DNA of 47,737 nt from Paraglaciecola polaris LMG 21857 (GCF_000315055.1 NZ_BAER01000096.1:1-47737), one strand, 5' to 3'. Counted from the first letter of the stretch, positions 8,806 to 17,680 are shown. Translations and numbers: made by a program. Notes: generated from the letters alone by a model not told the origin.

Positions 8806-9632
8806 GTAATATTCAGGTACTCATTGTTGATGATGAACCACTCGCTCGGGAAGGGTTAGCGCTGCGTTTAAGCGAATTCAGTGAAATATCTGTGTTAGGT
8901 AGCTGTAAAAATGCCACACAAGCATACGATATGCTGATGTTAAACCAGCCCGAGGTGGTTTTTTTAGATATCGAAATGCCGGGGCAAACCGGGTTGGAGT
9001 TAGCCCAACAACTGCGTGAAGAGGGTCATCCGACTAAGATTGTTTTTGTGACGGCATTTCGAGAGTTCGCCGTCAAGGCGTTTGATTTTGATGCTTTTGA
9101 TTATTTACTCAAGCCTTTTTCCGATGAACGACTCAAAGAGTGCATAGACAAGTTAAGCAGTGCAAGTGATGTTACCGATACTGTGCGTCAACATAAAAAA
9201 CTGGGGGCGTTACTCAATCGTAAAACTGGTAATTCAATTGATAGCTTCATGCACAGCTTAGAGGTTTCACATAACGAAGACTTGCATGAGTTACGGCAAA
9301 TTATTTCACTTAAAAGTGGTTCACAGTGGATCAGAGTGAAACTGGACGATATCGTTTGGATTGAAGCCGCAGGTGATTATATGTGTGTGCATACCAACAG
9401 TGAAACGCATATTATTCGTAAAACTCTAAAGCAGTTTGAAGAAGAATTAGACAGTGTACATTTCCCCCGCGTGAGCCGCTCGGCCATCATCAATATTACT
9501 AAACTGTCAACCTTAACACCTAACTCAAATGGCGAGTATGTCGCCCAACTGAGTAACGAGATCCAAGTCAAAGTGGGGCGAAAATATAAGTTCAGTATTG
9601 ACGAGCTGAGGCCGCAGACAAAAGGTGTATAG
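8802..9632 (+). CDS. LytTR-family response regulator (second of two)
   Basis: A receiver domain (D10/D11, phospho-acceptor D56 in VFLDIEMPG, K in LLKPF) is followed by a linker of about 50 residues and a C-terminal LytTR domain with IRVKLDDIVWIEAAGDYMCV and FPRVSRSAIINITKL. The ATG at 8802 overlaps the kinase stop by four bases, which fixes the start; an upstream in-frame ATG at 8763 lies within the kinase gene. It is the closest partner of the kinase by coupling, while the first regulator may be an additional output or a phosphate sink. The two regulators share the same architecture but differ clearly in sequence. Confidence 0.93.
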   Translation: MSNIQVLIVDDEPLAREGLALRLSEFSEISVLGSCKNATQAYDMLMLNQPEVVFLDIEMPGQTGLELAQQLREEGHPTKIVFVTAFREFAVKAFDFDAFDYLLKPFSDERLKECIDKLSSASDVTDTVRQHKKLGALLNRKTGNSIDSFMHSLEVSHNEDLHELRQIISLKSGSQWIRVKLDDIVWIEAAGDYMCVHTNSETHIIRKTLKQFEEELDSVHFPRVSRSAIINITKLSTLTPNSNGEYVAQLSNEIQVKVGRKYKFSIDELRPQTKGV

Positions 9633-9839
9633 AGCCTTGTTGTTATGTTGTTCACACGTCAGTGGATTTTTATCATCTATAACGTGATGTTTATTTTGTT
9701 GTCCGTTGTAAGCTAAATGCCACAAATCGTGTCTCATTCCCTATCTCGTACTTGAAATTACGATAATCAGCACAAAATTAGCTTAATCTATGGCATCTCT
9801 TTCTAGCGAATGCCTTCTAACGTTATCTAAGGACTTACC

Positions 9840-10802
9840 TTGACCATTAAACTTGGCGTAGTAATGGATCCGATCGGATCGATCAACATTAAAAAAGACA
9901 CTAGCTTTGCCATGCTGTTGGGGGCCCAAGCTCGGGGCTATGAAATTTTCTATATGGAAATGGCTGACTTGTATTTGCAAAACGGTAAGCCGATGGCGCA
10001 GATGCGTCGCTTAACCGTACAAGAAGACCCGCAGAATTGGTTTAACTTACAAGAGCAAGAGAACATTGGCTTAGGTGAGTTAGATGTTATTTTAATGCGT
10101 AAAGATCCTCCTTTTGATAGTGAATTTTTGTATGCCACGCAAATGTTTGAGTTGGCCGAGCAAACAGGTACCTTGGTGGTAAATAAAGCCCAGAGCTTAC
10201 GTGATTTTAACGAGAAACTTTTTACGTCTTGGTTCCCTGAATTGATCCCTGACACCCTGGTAACTCGCAGCTCGAAACTCATTCGTGAATTCCATACAAC
10301 TCACCAAGACATGATCTGCAAGCCACTCGATGGCATGGGCGGAACCTCTATTTTTCGGGTCAAGCCTGATGGCAATAATCTGGGTGTCATCATTGAAACC
10401 TTAACTCAGTTAGGTACGCAGTACGCCATGTTCCAGCGCTATTTGCCGGAAATTAAAGAAGGTGACAAACGTATCCTCATTATTGATGGGCAGGTGGTGC
10501 CTTATGCCTTAGCACGACTGCCACAAAAAGGCGAAACACGGGGTAACTTGGCTGCGGGCGGTACAGGAAGAGCACAGCCTTTATCAGAAAGTGATTTTAA
10601 GTTGGCCAATAGTATTGCGCCTTTGTTAGTTGAAAAAGGTCTGATATTTGTTGGACTTGATGTGATTGGTGATCGCATCACCGAAATCAATGTCACTAGT
10701 CCTACTTGCGTACGCGAAATACAAGCCGCTTATCCCATTGATATTATTGCTATGTTATTCGATGCTATCGAGAAACGCTTAACTGCTCGGGACAGTCATT
10801 AA
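9840..10802 (+). CDS. gshB: Glutathione synthetase
   Basis: GshB joins gamma-glutamylcysteine and glycine with ATP to make glutathione in the cytosol. The 320-residue protein begins MTIKLGVVMDPIGSINIKKD, nearly the same as the E. coli enzyme, and has the ATP-grasp core with KPLDGMGGTSIFRVK, RYLPEIKEGDKRI and the glycine-rich GNLAAGGTG. It ends with ITEINVTSPTCVREIQ. The start is a TTG at 9840 preceded by AAGGA at good spacing. It heads the conserved gshB-yqgE-ruvX order. Glutathione is also the cosubstrate expected for the GST at 27477. Confidence 0.97.
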   Translation: MTIKLGVVMDPIGSINIKKDTSFAMLLGAQARGYEIFYMEMADLYLQNGKPMAQMRRLTVQEDPQNWFNLQEQENIGLGELDVILMRKDPPFDSEFLYATQMFELAEQTGTLVVNKAQSLRDFNEKLFTSWFPELIPDTLVTRSSKLIREFHTTHQDMICKPLDGMGGTSIFRVKPDGNNLGVIIETLTQLGTQYAMFQRYLPEIKEGDKRILIIDGQVVPYALARLPQKGETRGNLAAGGTGRAQPLSESDFKLANSIAPLLVEKGLIFVGLDVIGDRITEINVTSPTCVREIQAAYPIDIIAMLFDAIEKRLTARDSH

Positions 10803-10835
10803 TATGCCGACCGTTATTATTTCTGTGGTGACACA

Positions 10836-11393
10836 ATGAATAGTTTTCAAAACTACTTACTCATTGCTATGCCCAGTATGGATGATCCGTACTTTTCTCG
10901 TTCAGTGACTTACATTTGTGAGCACAATGAGCAGGGAGCGATGGGCTTGGTCATCAACCAGCCGGCGGGTATGAGCTTGAAAGAATTGATTAATCAGACG
11001 GATGAAGACGCCGTGGTTGATGATGATAAGGCTGACAATATTGTCTTAGCGGGGGGGCCCGTTAGCCAAGATCGTGGCTTTATTTTACATACCACTCAAC
11101 CAGGTTGGAGCGCGAGCCTAGCGCTTACTTCTGATATCATGGTGACCACGTCGAAAGATATTTTATCATCCTTAGGGAATAGTGACGCACCGGATAAATC
11201 CATTGTGACTTTAGGGTACGCGGGCTGGTCAGCAGGTCAGTTAGAAGAAGAACTGCGGGCAAACTCTTGGCTCATGGTTGAAGCCGATAGTGAATTGCTA
11301 TTCGATACGCCTATTCATAAAAAGTGGGAAGCAGCGGTGCATAAATTGGGTATCGACACCTGGCAAATTGGTCCTGATGTGGGGCATGCCTGA
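10836..11393 (+). CDS. yqgE: YqgE/AlgH family protein
   Basis: The 185-residue protein opens with NSFQNYLLIAMPSMDDPYFS and contains EQGAMGLVINQPAG and LAGGPVSQDRGFILH, the standard signatures of the YqgE/AlgH (DUF179) family. The biochemical role is not settled; AlgH was named for an effect on alginate genes in Pseudomonas. It lies 33 bases after gshB and 72 bases before ruvX, the same order as in E. coli, and is probably cotranscribed. Confidence 0.95.
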   Translation: MNSFQNYLLIAMPSMDDPYFSRSVTYICEHNEQGAMGLVINQPAGMSLKELINQTDEDAVVDDDKADNIVLAGGPVSQDRGFILHTTQPGWSASLALTSDIMVTTSKDILSSLGNSDAPDKSIVTLGYAGWSAGQLEEELRANSWLMVEADSELLFDTPIHKKWEAAVHKLGIDTWQIGPDVGHA

Positions 11394-11465
11394 TGTTTCA
11401 TTGCTGCCAATTAAATTAGATTGGGCCGTCCCTGTGGCTAATTGCCAATATTATAGAGTTTTATT

Positions 11466-11897
11466 ATGACAAAGGCTGCACAGCGCACCGTATTAGCATT
11501 TGATTTTGGCACCAAAAGCATTGGTGTGGCCGTTGGGCAAGAAGTCACTGGCACGGCATCTCCCCTTGATGCTATTAAGGCGGTTGATGGCATTCCTAAT
11601 TGGGATGTGGTGGCCAAGGTCTTCGAGCAATGGCAACCTGACTTAGCCGTTGTGGGTTTACCACTTAACATGGACGGCACATTCCAACAGGTAACCTTTG
11701 CGGCTAAGAAGTTTGCGAATCGTCTGCATGCCAAATATAAAGTGCCCATTGAAACCATGGATGAGCGATTGACTACGGTGGATGCGAAAGCACGATTGTT
11801 TGAGATGGGCGGCTTCAAAAAATTAGATAAACAGAAAATTGACAGTGCCTCAGCGTGCCTGATCTTCGAAAGTTGGGTAGAGCAGTCTTATTCTTAA
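11466..11897 (+). CDS. ruvX: YqgF/RuvX-type RNase H-fold nuclease
   Basis: The 143-residue protein has the RNase H-like fold motifs [24 protein letters not shown] and [12 protein letters not shown], then [12 protein letters not shown]. In E. coli YqgF takes part in 16S rRNA 5'-end maturation and is also named as a putative Holliday junction resolvase. The length is normal. It closes the gshB-yqgE-ruvX cluster; an eight-base tandem repeat follows almost at once. Confidence 0.95.
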   Translation: MTKAAQRTVLAFDFGTKSIGVAVGQEVTGTASPLDAIKAVDGIPNWDVVAKVFEQWQPDLAVVGLPLNMDGTFQQVTFAAKKFANRLHAKYKVPIETMDERLTTVDAKARLFEMGGFKKLDKQKIDSASACLIFESWVEQSYS

Positions 11898-11900
11898 AGC

Positions 11901-11946
11901 TGCACTCCTGTAGTCCTGTAGTCCTGTAGTCCTGCACTCCTGCACT
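11901..11946. repeat. 8-bp tandem repeat, about six units
   Basis: The unit TGYASTCC occurs as TGCACTCC, three copies of TGTAGTCC, TGCACTCC and a partial TGCACT. It lies just behind ruvX and in front of the thioredoxin-like gene, outside any frame. Such repeats vary in copy number by slippage. Confidence 0.9.
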
Positions 11947-12045
11947 ATTGATCTGTTAGGGCATATTAACAGTGGGTATAAATTCTGAAAGATTAAGTGC
12001 TTAAACGCTTTCTTGTTTACATCACTCTTTGAAAGATAACCGCTT

Positions 12046-12597
12046 ATGCCAATGCAATCTTGTCAGTCCATCAGGGTAAACCATTCAATCGTTAAGATAA
12101 TTGTCCTCGTTTTTGTGATGATATTCATTTCATCTTTGGCTCACGCCGCTGAGCCAGATGCTCCTACCAAAGCCAAGCTGAAAATGGCACCACAATGGAG
12201 CCTGTTTGATGCCCAAGGAAATGAAGTTAAGTCTTCTGATTTTAAAGGCAAACCATTGGTCATTCATTTTTGGGCAACGTGGTGCCCCTATTGTAAAAAA
12301 CTGCAACCTGGCTTGGATAAACTGTATAAAAAATACCAAGCGCAAGGCTTACAGATGATCGCCATTAGTTCGCTTGAAGAGGAGGACGCAAAGCCACAGG
12401 AAGAGCTCACTGCACGGGGTATATCGTTTAAAACCTTAATTAACGGTGACAAAGTCGGCATGGAAAAATTCTTTGTTAGCGGTACTCCCACAACCTTTTT
12501 TATTAATGCTCAAGGGCAAGTGGTGGTGGCGACTAGGCTGTCGGATCCGAACGATCCTCGTTTAGAACAAGTGGTGAAATCGTTATTGCCTAATTAA
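12046..12597 (+). CDS. TlpA/ResA-like periplasmic thioredoxin-fold protein
   Basis: The 183-residue product has an N-terminal hydrophobic signal or anchor (VKIIVLVFVMIFISSLAHA) followed by an AhpC/TSA-redoxin domain. The redox motif is WATWCPYCKK near residues 77-85, and the cis-Pro loop is SGTPTTFFINAQGQ. Proteins of this kind reduce or oxidise thiols in the periplasm, for example in cytochrome c maturation, but nothing nearby shows the partner. The ATG at 12046 has only a weak ribosome binding site. It stands between ruvX and serA and seems to be expressed alone. Confidence 0.88.
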   Translation: MPMQSCQSIRVNHSIVKIIVLVFVMIFISSLAHAAEPDAPTKAKLKMAPQWSLFDAQGNEVKSSDFKGKPLVIHFWATWCPYCKKLQPGLDKLYKKYQAQGLQMIAISSLEEEDAKPQEELTARGISFKTLINGDKVGMEKFFVSGTPTTFFINAQGQVVVATRLSDPNDPRLEQVVKSLLPN

Positions 12598-12684
12598 TGT
12601 CTGACTTATGCGCATTTTTTATCATAGTTTTTAAGGGTTCTACTTCCTTATAGACGCAAGTTCTGCTATTTTGCGTTGGCAAAT

Positions 12685-12700
12685 AGACGTCCAGATGTCT
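12685..12700. promoter_or_regulatory. Candidate MetJ operator (two adjacent met boxes) before serA
   Basis: AGACGTCC followed directly by AGATGTCT matches 14 of 16 bases of two tandem met boxes (consensus AGACGTCT), the minimum arrangement that a MetJ dimer pair binds. The site ends 29 bases before the serA ATG, a position suitable for repression. A weaker half-match, AGACGCAA, lies at 12652-12659. Confidence 0.55.
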
Positions 12701-12729
12701 TCTTACTCTTCATCAACTTGGATACCGCA

Positions 12730-13959
12730 ATGAGCAAAGTTTCGCTTCAAAAAGACAAGATTAAAATTTTACTTCTCGAAGGACTACATCAGAGTAGCTT
12801 AGACACGCTGCAGGCAAATGGTTACGAGAATATTGAGTACGTGAAAACGTCGTTACCTGAAGACGAACTGATTGAGAAAATCAAAGATGTGCATTTCATC
12901 GGACTTCGCTCTCGCACCCAGTTAACGGAGCGGGTAATCGAAGCTGCGAACAAGTTAGTGGCAGTAGGGTGTTTCTGCATCGGAACCAACCAAGTTGATT
13001 TAAAAGCGACCCAAAAACGCGGGATCCCAGTTTTCAACGCCCCGTTTTCAAATACCCGTTCAGTGGCAGAGCTTGTGCTTGGACAACTTATCTTATTATT
13101 GCGCGGTGTACCTGAGCGCAATGCCAAGGCTCATCGTGGCGAGTGGGACAAAAGTGCAGTGGGCTCTTATGAAGCGCGCGGCAAAACACTGGGTATTGTC
13201 GGTTACGGTCATATCGGTACGCAGTTAAGTATTCTCGCTGAGCATTTGGGGATGCGGGTACAGTTTTTTGATATTGAAGACAAATTGGTCTTGGGCAATT
13301 CGACCCAAGTTAAGTCACTCAAAACGTTAATGAGCACGTCTGATGTGGTGAGCTTACATGTGCCTGAAACAGCACAAACCCAGAATATGATTGGTGCCAC
13401 AGAGTTATCTTGGATGAAACAAGGCTCCATTCTGATGAATGCCGCCCGCGGCACGGTTATTGATATTCCAGCGTTAGTTGCCGTACTTGAAAGTGGTAAA
13501 CTAAGCGGCGCAGCGGTGGATGTATTCCCTGTTGAGCCTAAATCAAATTCAGAAGAGTTTGAGTCACCACTGCGTAAATTCGACAACGTTATTTTAACCC
13601 CTCATGTGGGTGGCAGCACGCAAGAAGCGCAGCAAAATATCGGTATTGAAGTCGCGGGTAAGCTGGCTAAATACAGTGATAATGGCTCGACGTTATCCGC
13701 GGTTAATTTCCCTGAAGTATCATTGCCGTCTCATGCCCAGCGTTCACGTTTGTTACATATCCACAAAAACACCCCTGGTGTGCTAACGCAAATTAACCAA
13801 GCGTTTGCCGAGAAAAACATCAACATTGCAGCGCAATATCTGCAAACTGATGACACCATAGGTTATGTGGTTATTGATGTGGAAACTGATGATGCGGATC
13901 AAGCACTTGAACAATTAAATTTGATTGAAGGCACAATTAAGTCACGTATTTTATTATAG
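12730..13959 (+). CDS. serA: D-3-phosphoglycerate dehydrogenase
   Basis: SerA oxidises 3-phosphoglycerate with NAD+, the first step of serine synthesis. The 409-residue protein starts MSKVSLQKDKIKILLLEGLH, as in E. coli SerA. The nucleotide-binding site is LGIVGYGHIGTQLS, and the catalytic Arg/Glu/His are in MNAARGTVIDI, VDVFPVEP and TPHVGGSTQEAQ. A C-terminal ACT domain for serine feedback begins around residue 335 (RLLHIHKNTPGVL). The frame extends 54 bases upstream to 12676, but the family alignment fixes the ATG at 12730. A MetJ-box-like site lies just upstream and an intrinsic terminator downstream. Confidence 0.97.
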   Translation: MSKVSLQKDKIKILLLEGLHQSSLDTLQANGYENIEYVKTSLPEDELIEKIKDVHFIGLRSRTQLTERVIEAANKLVAVGCFCIGTNQVDLKATQKRGIPVFNAPFSNTRSVAELVLGQLILLLRGVPERNAKAHRGEWDKSAVGSYEARGKTLGIVGYGHIGTQLSILAEHLGMRVQFFDIEDKLVLGNSTQVKSLKTLMSTSDVVSLHVPETAQTQNMIGATELSWMKQGSILMNAARGTVIDIPALVAVLESGKLSGAAVDVFPVEPKSNSEEFESPLRKFDNVILTPHVGGSTQEAQQNIGIEVAGKLAKYSDNGSTLSAVNFPEVSLPSHAQRSRLLHIHKNTPGVLTQINQAFAEKNINIAAQYLQTDDTIGYVVIDVETDDADQALEQLNLIEGTIKSRILL

Positions 13960-14008
13960 CCAAATCGTGTCTAGCCTCTAGGGTGATTTTTTAGAGGCTG
14001 ATAAAACT

Positions 14009-14044
14009 AAAAAAGCGACATGTTCAACACCTGTCGCTTTTTTT
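14009..14044 (+). terminator. Intrinsic terminator of serA
   Basis: The arms AAAAAGCGACA and TGTCGCTTTTT enclose an 11-base loop and run into a U-tract. The A-rich 5' flank means it could also stop transcription of the convergent AraC-family gene. Confidence 0.9.
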
Positions 14045-14087
14045 GTGCCTATGGAAAGCGGGAGATACAAAGTCGTTAGAGGCGAAT

Positions 14088-14834
14088 TTACTGGTAACTC
14101 TGGCGAAATTCAGATGGCTTGGTTTCAAATAGTTGGTAGAACTTGCGACTGAAATAACTGGCGTCTTGAAAACCCACTTCTGCGGCAATGACGTTAATCG
14201 GTAGGGTGGTTTCTACTAATAACCGCCGGGCATTTTCCAACCGCACCTGAATGATGTAATGCCTAGGGGTGAGTCCCAAGTATTTCTTAAAACGTCGTTC
14301 AAGGGCACTGATCGACAAATGGGAAAGGGCGGCAAGTTCCTGCATGGAAAGATTTTGCATGTAATGCTGACGAATATGGCTCATGGGGGTTTTCAGGGCA
14401 TCCATACTGTTTAATGCGACAGAGGTTTTTTCTAAGTGCCGTGATGTGCCATATGAGCCAATAATATCCCCATTGGCATCGTACAAAGCGCGCTTTGATG
14501 TGGTAAACCAACATACTTCCCCTGACTCGAGTACATTCATTTCTAAGCGTTCGGTAACGGTCTCACCTTTGATGACACGCTGATCATCGTTTAAAAACTG
14601 TTTAGCTATGTGCCGGGGGGCGAAATCTGCGTCGGTTTGACCCAAAGCTTGTTCCAAGGTATGAATACCGACGTGTTCTAAAAAACATTGGTTGGCATGG
14701 ATTAAACGACTTTGTGTGTCTTTTATCCAAAATAGAATATCGGGTAGAAGATCAAACATGGATAACAACTGGCTTATGTTGCAACGACGAATAAATTGCG
14801 CGCTGTCTTCGCTACTAATATGGTGTGTTGTCAT
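14088..14834 (-). CDS. AraC-family regulator with N-terminal PAS domain
   Basis: The 248-residue protein has a PAS domain at about 20-135 (DILFWIKDTQSRLIHANQCF, QTDADFAPRHIAKQF, GDIIGSYGTSRHLE). Two AraC-type helix-turn-helix motifs follow at about 150-245, with MQELAALSHLSISALERRFK and INVIAAEVGFQDASYFSRKF. Fusion of a PAS sensor to an AraC DNA-binding domain is less common than a cupin sensor and suggests binding of a small ligand or cofactor. The gene is divergent from the gluconate-dehydrogenase-like/GMC operon across 385 bases that contain several repeated motifs, so it is the likely regulator of that operon. Confidence 0.9.
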   Translation of the reverse strand: MTTHHISSEDSAQFIRRCNISQLLSMFDLLPDILFWIKDTQSRLIHANQCFLEHVGIHTLEQALGQTDADFAPRHIAKQFLNDDQRVIKGETVTERLEMNVLESGEVCWFTTSKRALYDANGDIIGSYGTSRHLEKTSVALNSMDALKTPMSHIRQHYMQNLSMQELAALSHLSISALERRFKKYLGLTPRHYIIQVRLENARRLLVETTLPINVIAAEVGFQDASYFSRKFYQLFETKPSEFRQSYQ

Positions 14835-14885
14835 GGTGCTAAATTTCGCTCTTTAGTCGAATTTTTAAGGATTAATATAAGCAGA

Positions 14886-15050
14886 TTAACTGACACTGTA
14901 TACAGTTAAAATCTATTCGAGGTTAATAATTTAGGTTAATAAGGACACTTTTTTATTTCAATACGCTGATTTAGTCCTAGTCATGACCGATTTAACATTA
15001 TCAATGATTAACCTTTATCTCTTACAATAATTAACATTCAGTTAACCTTA
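14886..15050. promoter_or_regulatory. Candidate operator region between the PAS-AraC gene and the GMC operon
   Basis: ACTGTATACAGT at 14895-14906 is a perfect 12-bp palindrome inside a wider inverted repeat TTAACTG (14886-14892) and CAGTTAA (14903-14909). AGGTTAATAA occurs twice as a direct repeat with a 13-base period (14920-14929 and 14933-14942), and reverse copies of AGGTTAA occur at 15008-15014 and 15042-15048. Direct repeats of this kind suit AraC-type binding. Which element serves which protein is unknown. Confidence 0.45.
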
Positions 15051-15219
15051 TTTCCTATTGCTTGTGCATATCCTGCTTATGGTTGAACTAATGCCTAGGA
15101 TTAAACACTTAGCTAGAAGACGCACACCCTGACAAGTTAAATGCTGAACGCCTAATGCTCTGTATTTGGCTTTTCTCATCAGGGGTCTGTAATCATTATC
15201 AAAGATAAAAGGTGTTTCC

Positions 15220-15888
15220 ATGGATAAATCATCATCTCGTCCTCCACATCAGGTGATAAATGAACCGGTGCATAATTCTGCGCAATCGGCTCAAGTAGAC
15301 AATCCCCACAAGCGTTCTTTTTTATTGGGCCTCAGCGCATTGATTGGCAGCGCTAGCGCTGCGAGTTTATTAGGCGGTAACGCGATAAATGTGGCGATGG
15401 CTTATCAAGGTAACGCTCAAAGTTGGCAGTCCTCAGGACGACTACTAACCCAAGGGCAGATGCAGTTGCTACGTGATATCTGTCAATTAGTGATCCCAAA
15501 AACTGATACAGCAGGGGCTGCTGATGTAGACACCCATGGTTTTATTGACAACCAGTTGGTGCGATGCCACCCGCCTTGGCAGCAAACTCAAGTGGTCGAT
15601 TTGTTGGATCGTATCGATCGCGCTGCGCAAAAACGCTTTACCAGCCAATTCACTCAATGCAGTCAGCAGCAACAATTGGCGTTACTCACGTCAATTGAAG
15701 AAGCGGAAAAGGAGTTTGGCCATGACGACGCTGAGCATTTTGCCTTTTTAAAACAACTCATCGTTTTTGGATATTTTACCACTGAGGTTGGGGCGACCAA
15801 AGAACTGGCATATCTACCTGTGCCCGGCGGTTTTAAGGGTTCAATTCCGTATTCTTCAATCGGCAAAGCTTGGCTCGGTGGTTTGTAA
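15220..15888 (+). CDS. Gluconate 2-dehydrogenase subunit 3-like protein
   Basis: The 222-residue protein has a long polar N-terminus, then an export-signal-like segment KRSFLLGLSALIGSASAASL. It carries KR where Tat signals have RR, so Tat export is uncertain. The mature part matches the gluconate dehydrogenase gamma-subunit family: LLRDICQLVIPKTDTAGAAD, VDTHGFIDNQL, and a tail with GGFKGSIPYSSIGKAWLGG. These small subunits partner GMC flavoprotein dehydrogenases at the periplasmic membrane face, and such a gene lies 64 bases downstream. No cytochrome c subunit is encoded nearby, so the electron acceptor is not evident. Confidence 0.88.
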   Translation: MDKSSSRPPHQVINEPVHNSAQSAQVDNPHKRSFLLGLSALIGSASAASLLGGNAINVAMAYQGNAQSWQSSGRLLTQGQMQLLRDICQLVIPKTDTAGAADVDTHGFIDNQLVRCHPPWQQTQVVDLLDRIDRAAQKRFTSQFTQCSQQQQLALLTSIEEAEKEFGHDDAEHFAFLKQLIVFGYFTTEVGATKELAYLPVPGGFKGSIPYSSIGKAWLGGL

Positions 15889-15952
15889 CGTCCAATTTAT
15901 CCCACTGAGTAGGTAATTCTGCAGGCACAAGTATTAAGTATAGGATGATGTA

Positions 15953-17680
15953 ATGAGTGACCAAATGTATATAAAAGACACTGACCAAGTCTATGACGCT
16001 ATTGTTGTTGGTTCTGGACTGTCCGGTGGCTGGGCAGCAAAAGAGTTCTGTGAGCGGGGTTTGAAGACCTTAATGATTGAACGGGGAAGGGTGGTTGAAC
16101 ACCGTAAAGATTATATTGGTGAAGGGGTTCCCCCTTGGGATATGCCCATGCGCGGTAAAGTGGATAACATTTTACTTGAGCAGCGCTACCGCATTCAGAA
16201 GCAGTGTTATGCCTTTAATGATGCCACCAAGCATTTTTTTGGGAATGACCGAGATCTACCCTATACCACCAAACCTGGCACCACTTTTAGCTGGATCCGA
16301 GGCAATCAGTTGGGCGGTAAGTCGCTATTGTGGCATCGACAGTCTTATCGTTTAAGCGATCATGACTTCGCTGCTAATAGTCTAGATGGCCACGGTAATG
16401 ATTGGCCGGTACGTTATGCTGATCTGGAAAAATGGTACAGCCATGTAGAGCGCCATGCTGGTATCAGTGGCGCCAAAGAAGGCTTAGCGCAACTTCCTGA
16501 TAGTGAGTTTTTGCCTGCATTTGAAATGACTAAACCGGAAATTGACATCAAAGCTGCCATCGAAAAAGCGTATCCGGATCGCAAAATGATCATGGGGCGT
16601 ATGGCACATTTAACGCAGCCCACGCAGTTGCATATTGAACAGGGACGGGTGCAGTGCCAAGCGCGCAACGAATGTCAAAAAGGCTGTTCATTTGGCGCTT
16701 ATTTCTCTACTCAAAGCTCAACGTTGCCCGCAGCTGCTGCCACTGGAAATTTGCATATTGCACCTAACAGTGTGGTGCATAGCCTAATTTATGATGAAAA
16801 AAGCCAGCGTGTTAAAGGCGTCAGGGTGATTGATAACGATACGTTAGCTGAGCGTGAGTATTACGGCAAAGTTGTCTTCTTGTGCGCTTCTACCTTAGGC
16901 AGCACACAAATCATGCTTAACTCTACCTCGAAATCGTTTCCTGACGGGATTGCCAATAGTTCCGGGGTATTGGGTCATTATTTGATGGATCACAATTACA
17001 ACGCGGGGGCATCAGGTGATGTTGCGGGCTATGAAGACGAGTATTACCAAGGTCGGCGACCTGGTGGTATTTACGTGCCTAATTTTCAATACGAACCTAA
17101 ACGCGGTAAGAAAAACTACTTACGGGGCTATGCCCTAGCCGGTGGGGCTTATAGGGAAGGGTGGCAGCAAAACGCGAGCAAAAAAGGCTTTGGCGCCGAA
17201 TTTAAGCAACAAGTCACCCAAGCGGGTAAATGGCGCTTTGGCTTGTATGCTCAGGGCGAAATGTTACCCCGCTATGAAAATACCGTGCAGTTGCATGACA
17301 CCTTGAAAGATAAATGGGGGATCCCGCAGCTTGAGATTAATTGCCGGTGGTCAGATAACGAGTTGGATATGATGAAAGATGCCGCGGACACGGCAGAGGA
17401 AATGCTAAAAACGGCAGGTGTAGAGAATGTCAGCAGTTACGTGAATCAAGGGCCGCCTGGGCTAGCCATTCATGAGCTTGGCACGGCACGCATGGGGCAC
17501 GATCCTAAAACATCTGTGTTAAACAGGTTTAATCAATCCCATGATGTGGCTAACTTATTTGTAACCGATGGTGCAAGTTTCAGTAGTTCAGCGGTGCAGA
17601 ATCCATCGTTAACCTTTATGGCATTAACAGCAAGAGCGGTTGATTACGCCACAAAAGAAATGCAGGCAGGGCGCATTTAA
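15953..17680 (+). CDS. GMC-family FAD-dependent oxidoreductase
   Basis: The 575-residue flavoprotein has an N-terminal FAD site DAIVVGSGLSGGWAAKEFCE with the GMC signature region RGNQLGGKSLLWHRQSYRL. Its C-terminal catalytic part has IHELGTARMGHDP and SSAVQNPSLTFMALTARAVD, which supply the His and Asn of GMC enzymes. It most resembles the membrane-linked sugar/polyol dehydrogenase type that oxidises secondary hydroxyls of sugars. No signal peptide is evident; it could be carried out with the preceding subunit if that one is a Tat substrate. It lies between the small subunit and a TIM-barrel isomerase lipoprotein in one operon. Confidence 0.92.
   Translation: MSDQMYIKDTDQVYDAIVVGSGLSGGWAAKEFCERGLKTLMIERGRVVEHRKDYIGEGVPPWDMPMRGKVDNILLEQRYRIQKQCYAFNDATKHFFGNDRDLPYTTKPGTTFSWIRGNQLGGKSLLWHRQSYRLSDHDFAANSLDGHGNDWPVRYADLEKWYSHVERHAGISGAKEGLAQLPDSEFLPAFEMTKPEIDIKAAIEKAYPDRKMIMGRMAHLTQPTQLHIEQGRVQCQARNECQKGCSFGAYFSTQSSTLPAAAATGNLHIAPNSVVHSLIYDEKSQRVKGVRVIDNDTLAEREYYGKVVFLCASTLGSTQIMLNSTSKSFPDGIANSSGVLGHYLMDHNYNAGASGDVAGYEDEYYQGRRPGGIYVPNFQYEPKRGKKNYLRGYALAGGAYREGWQQNASKKGFGAEFKQQVTQAGKWRFGLYAQGEMLPRYENTVQLHDTLKDKWGIPQLEINCRWSDNELDMMKDAADTAEEMLKTAGVENVSSYVNQGPPGLAIHELGTARMGHDPKTSVLNRFNQSHDVANLFVTDGASFSSSAVQNPSLTFMALTARAVDYATKEMQAGRI

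Noticed and set aside
12676-12729. 18-residue extension of SerA
   Set aside because: Family start MSKVSLQKD is at 12730, and the extension would run through the candidate MetJ operator.
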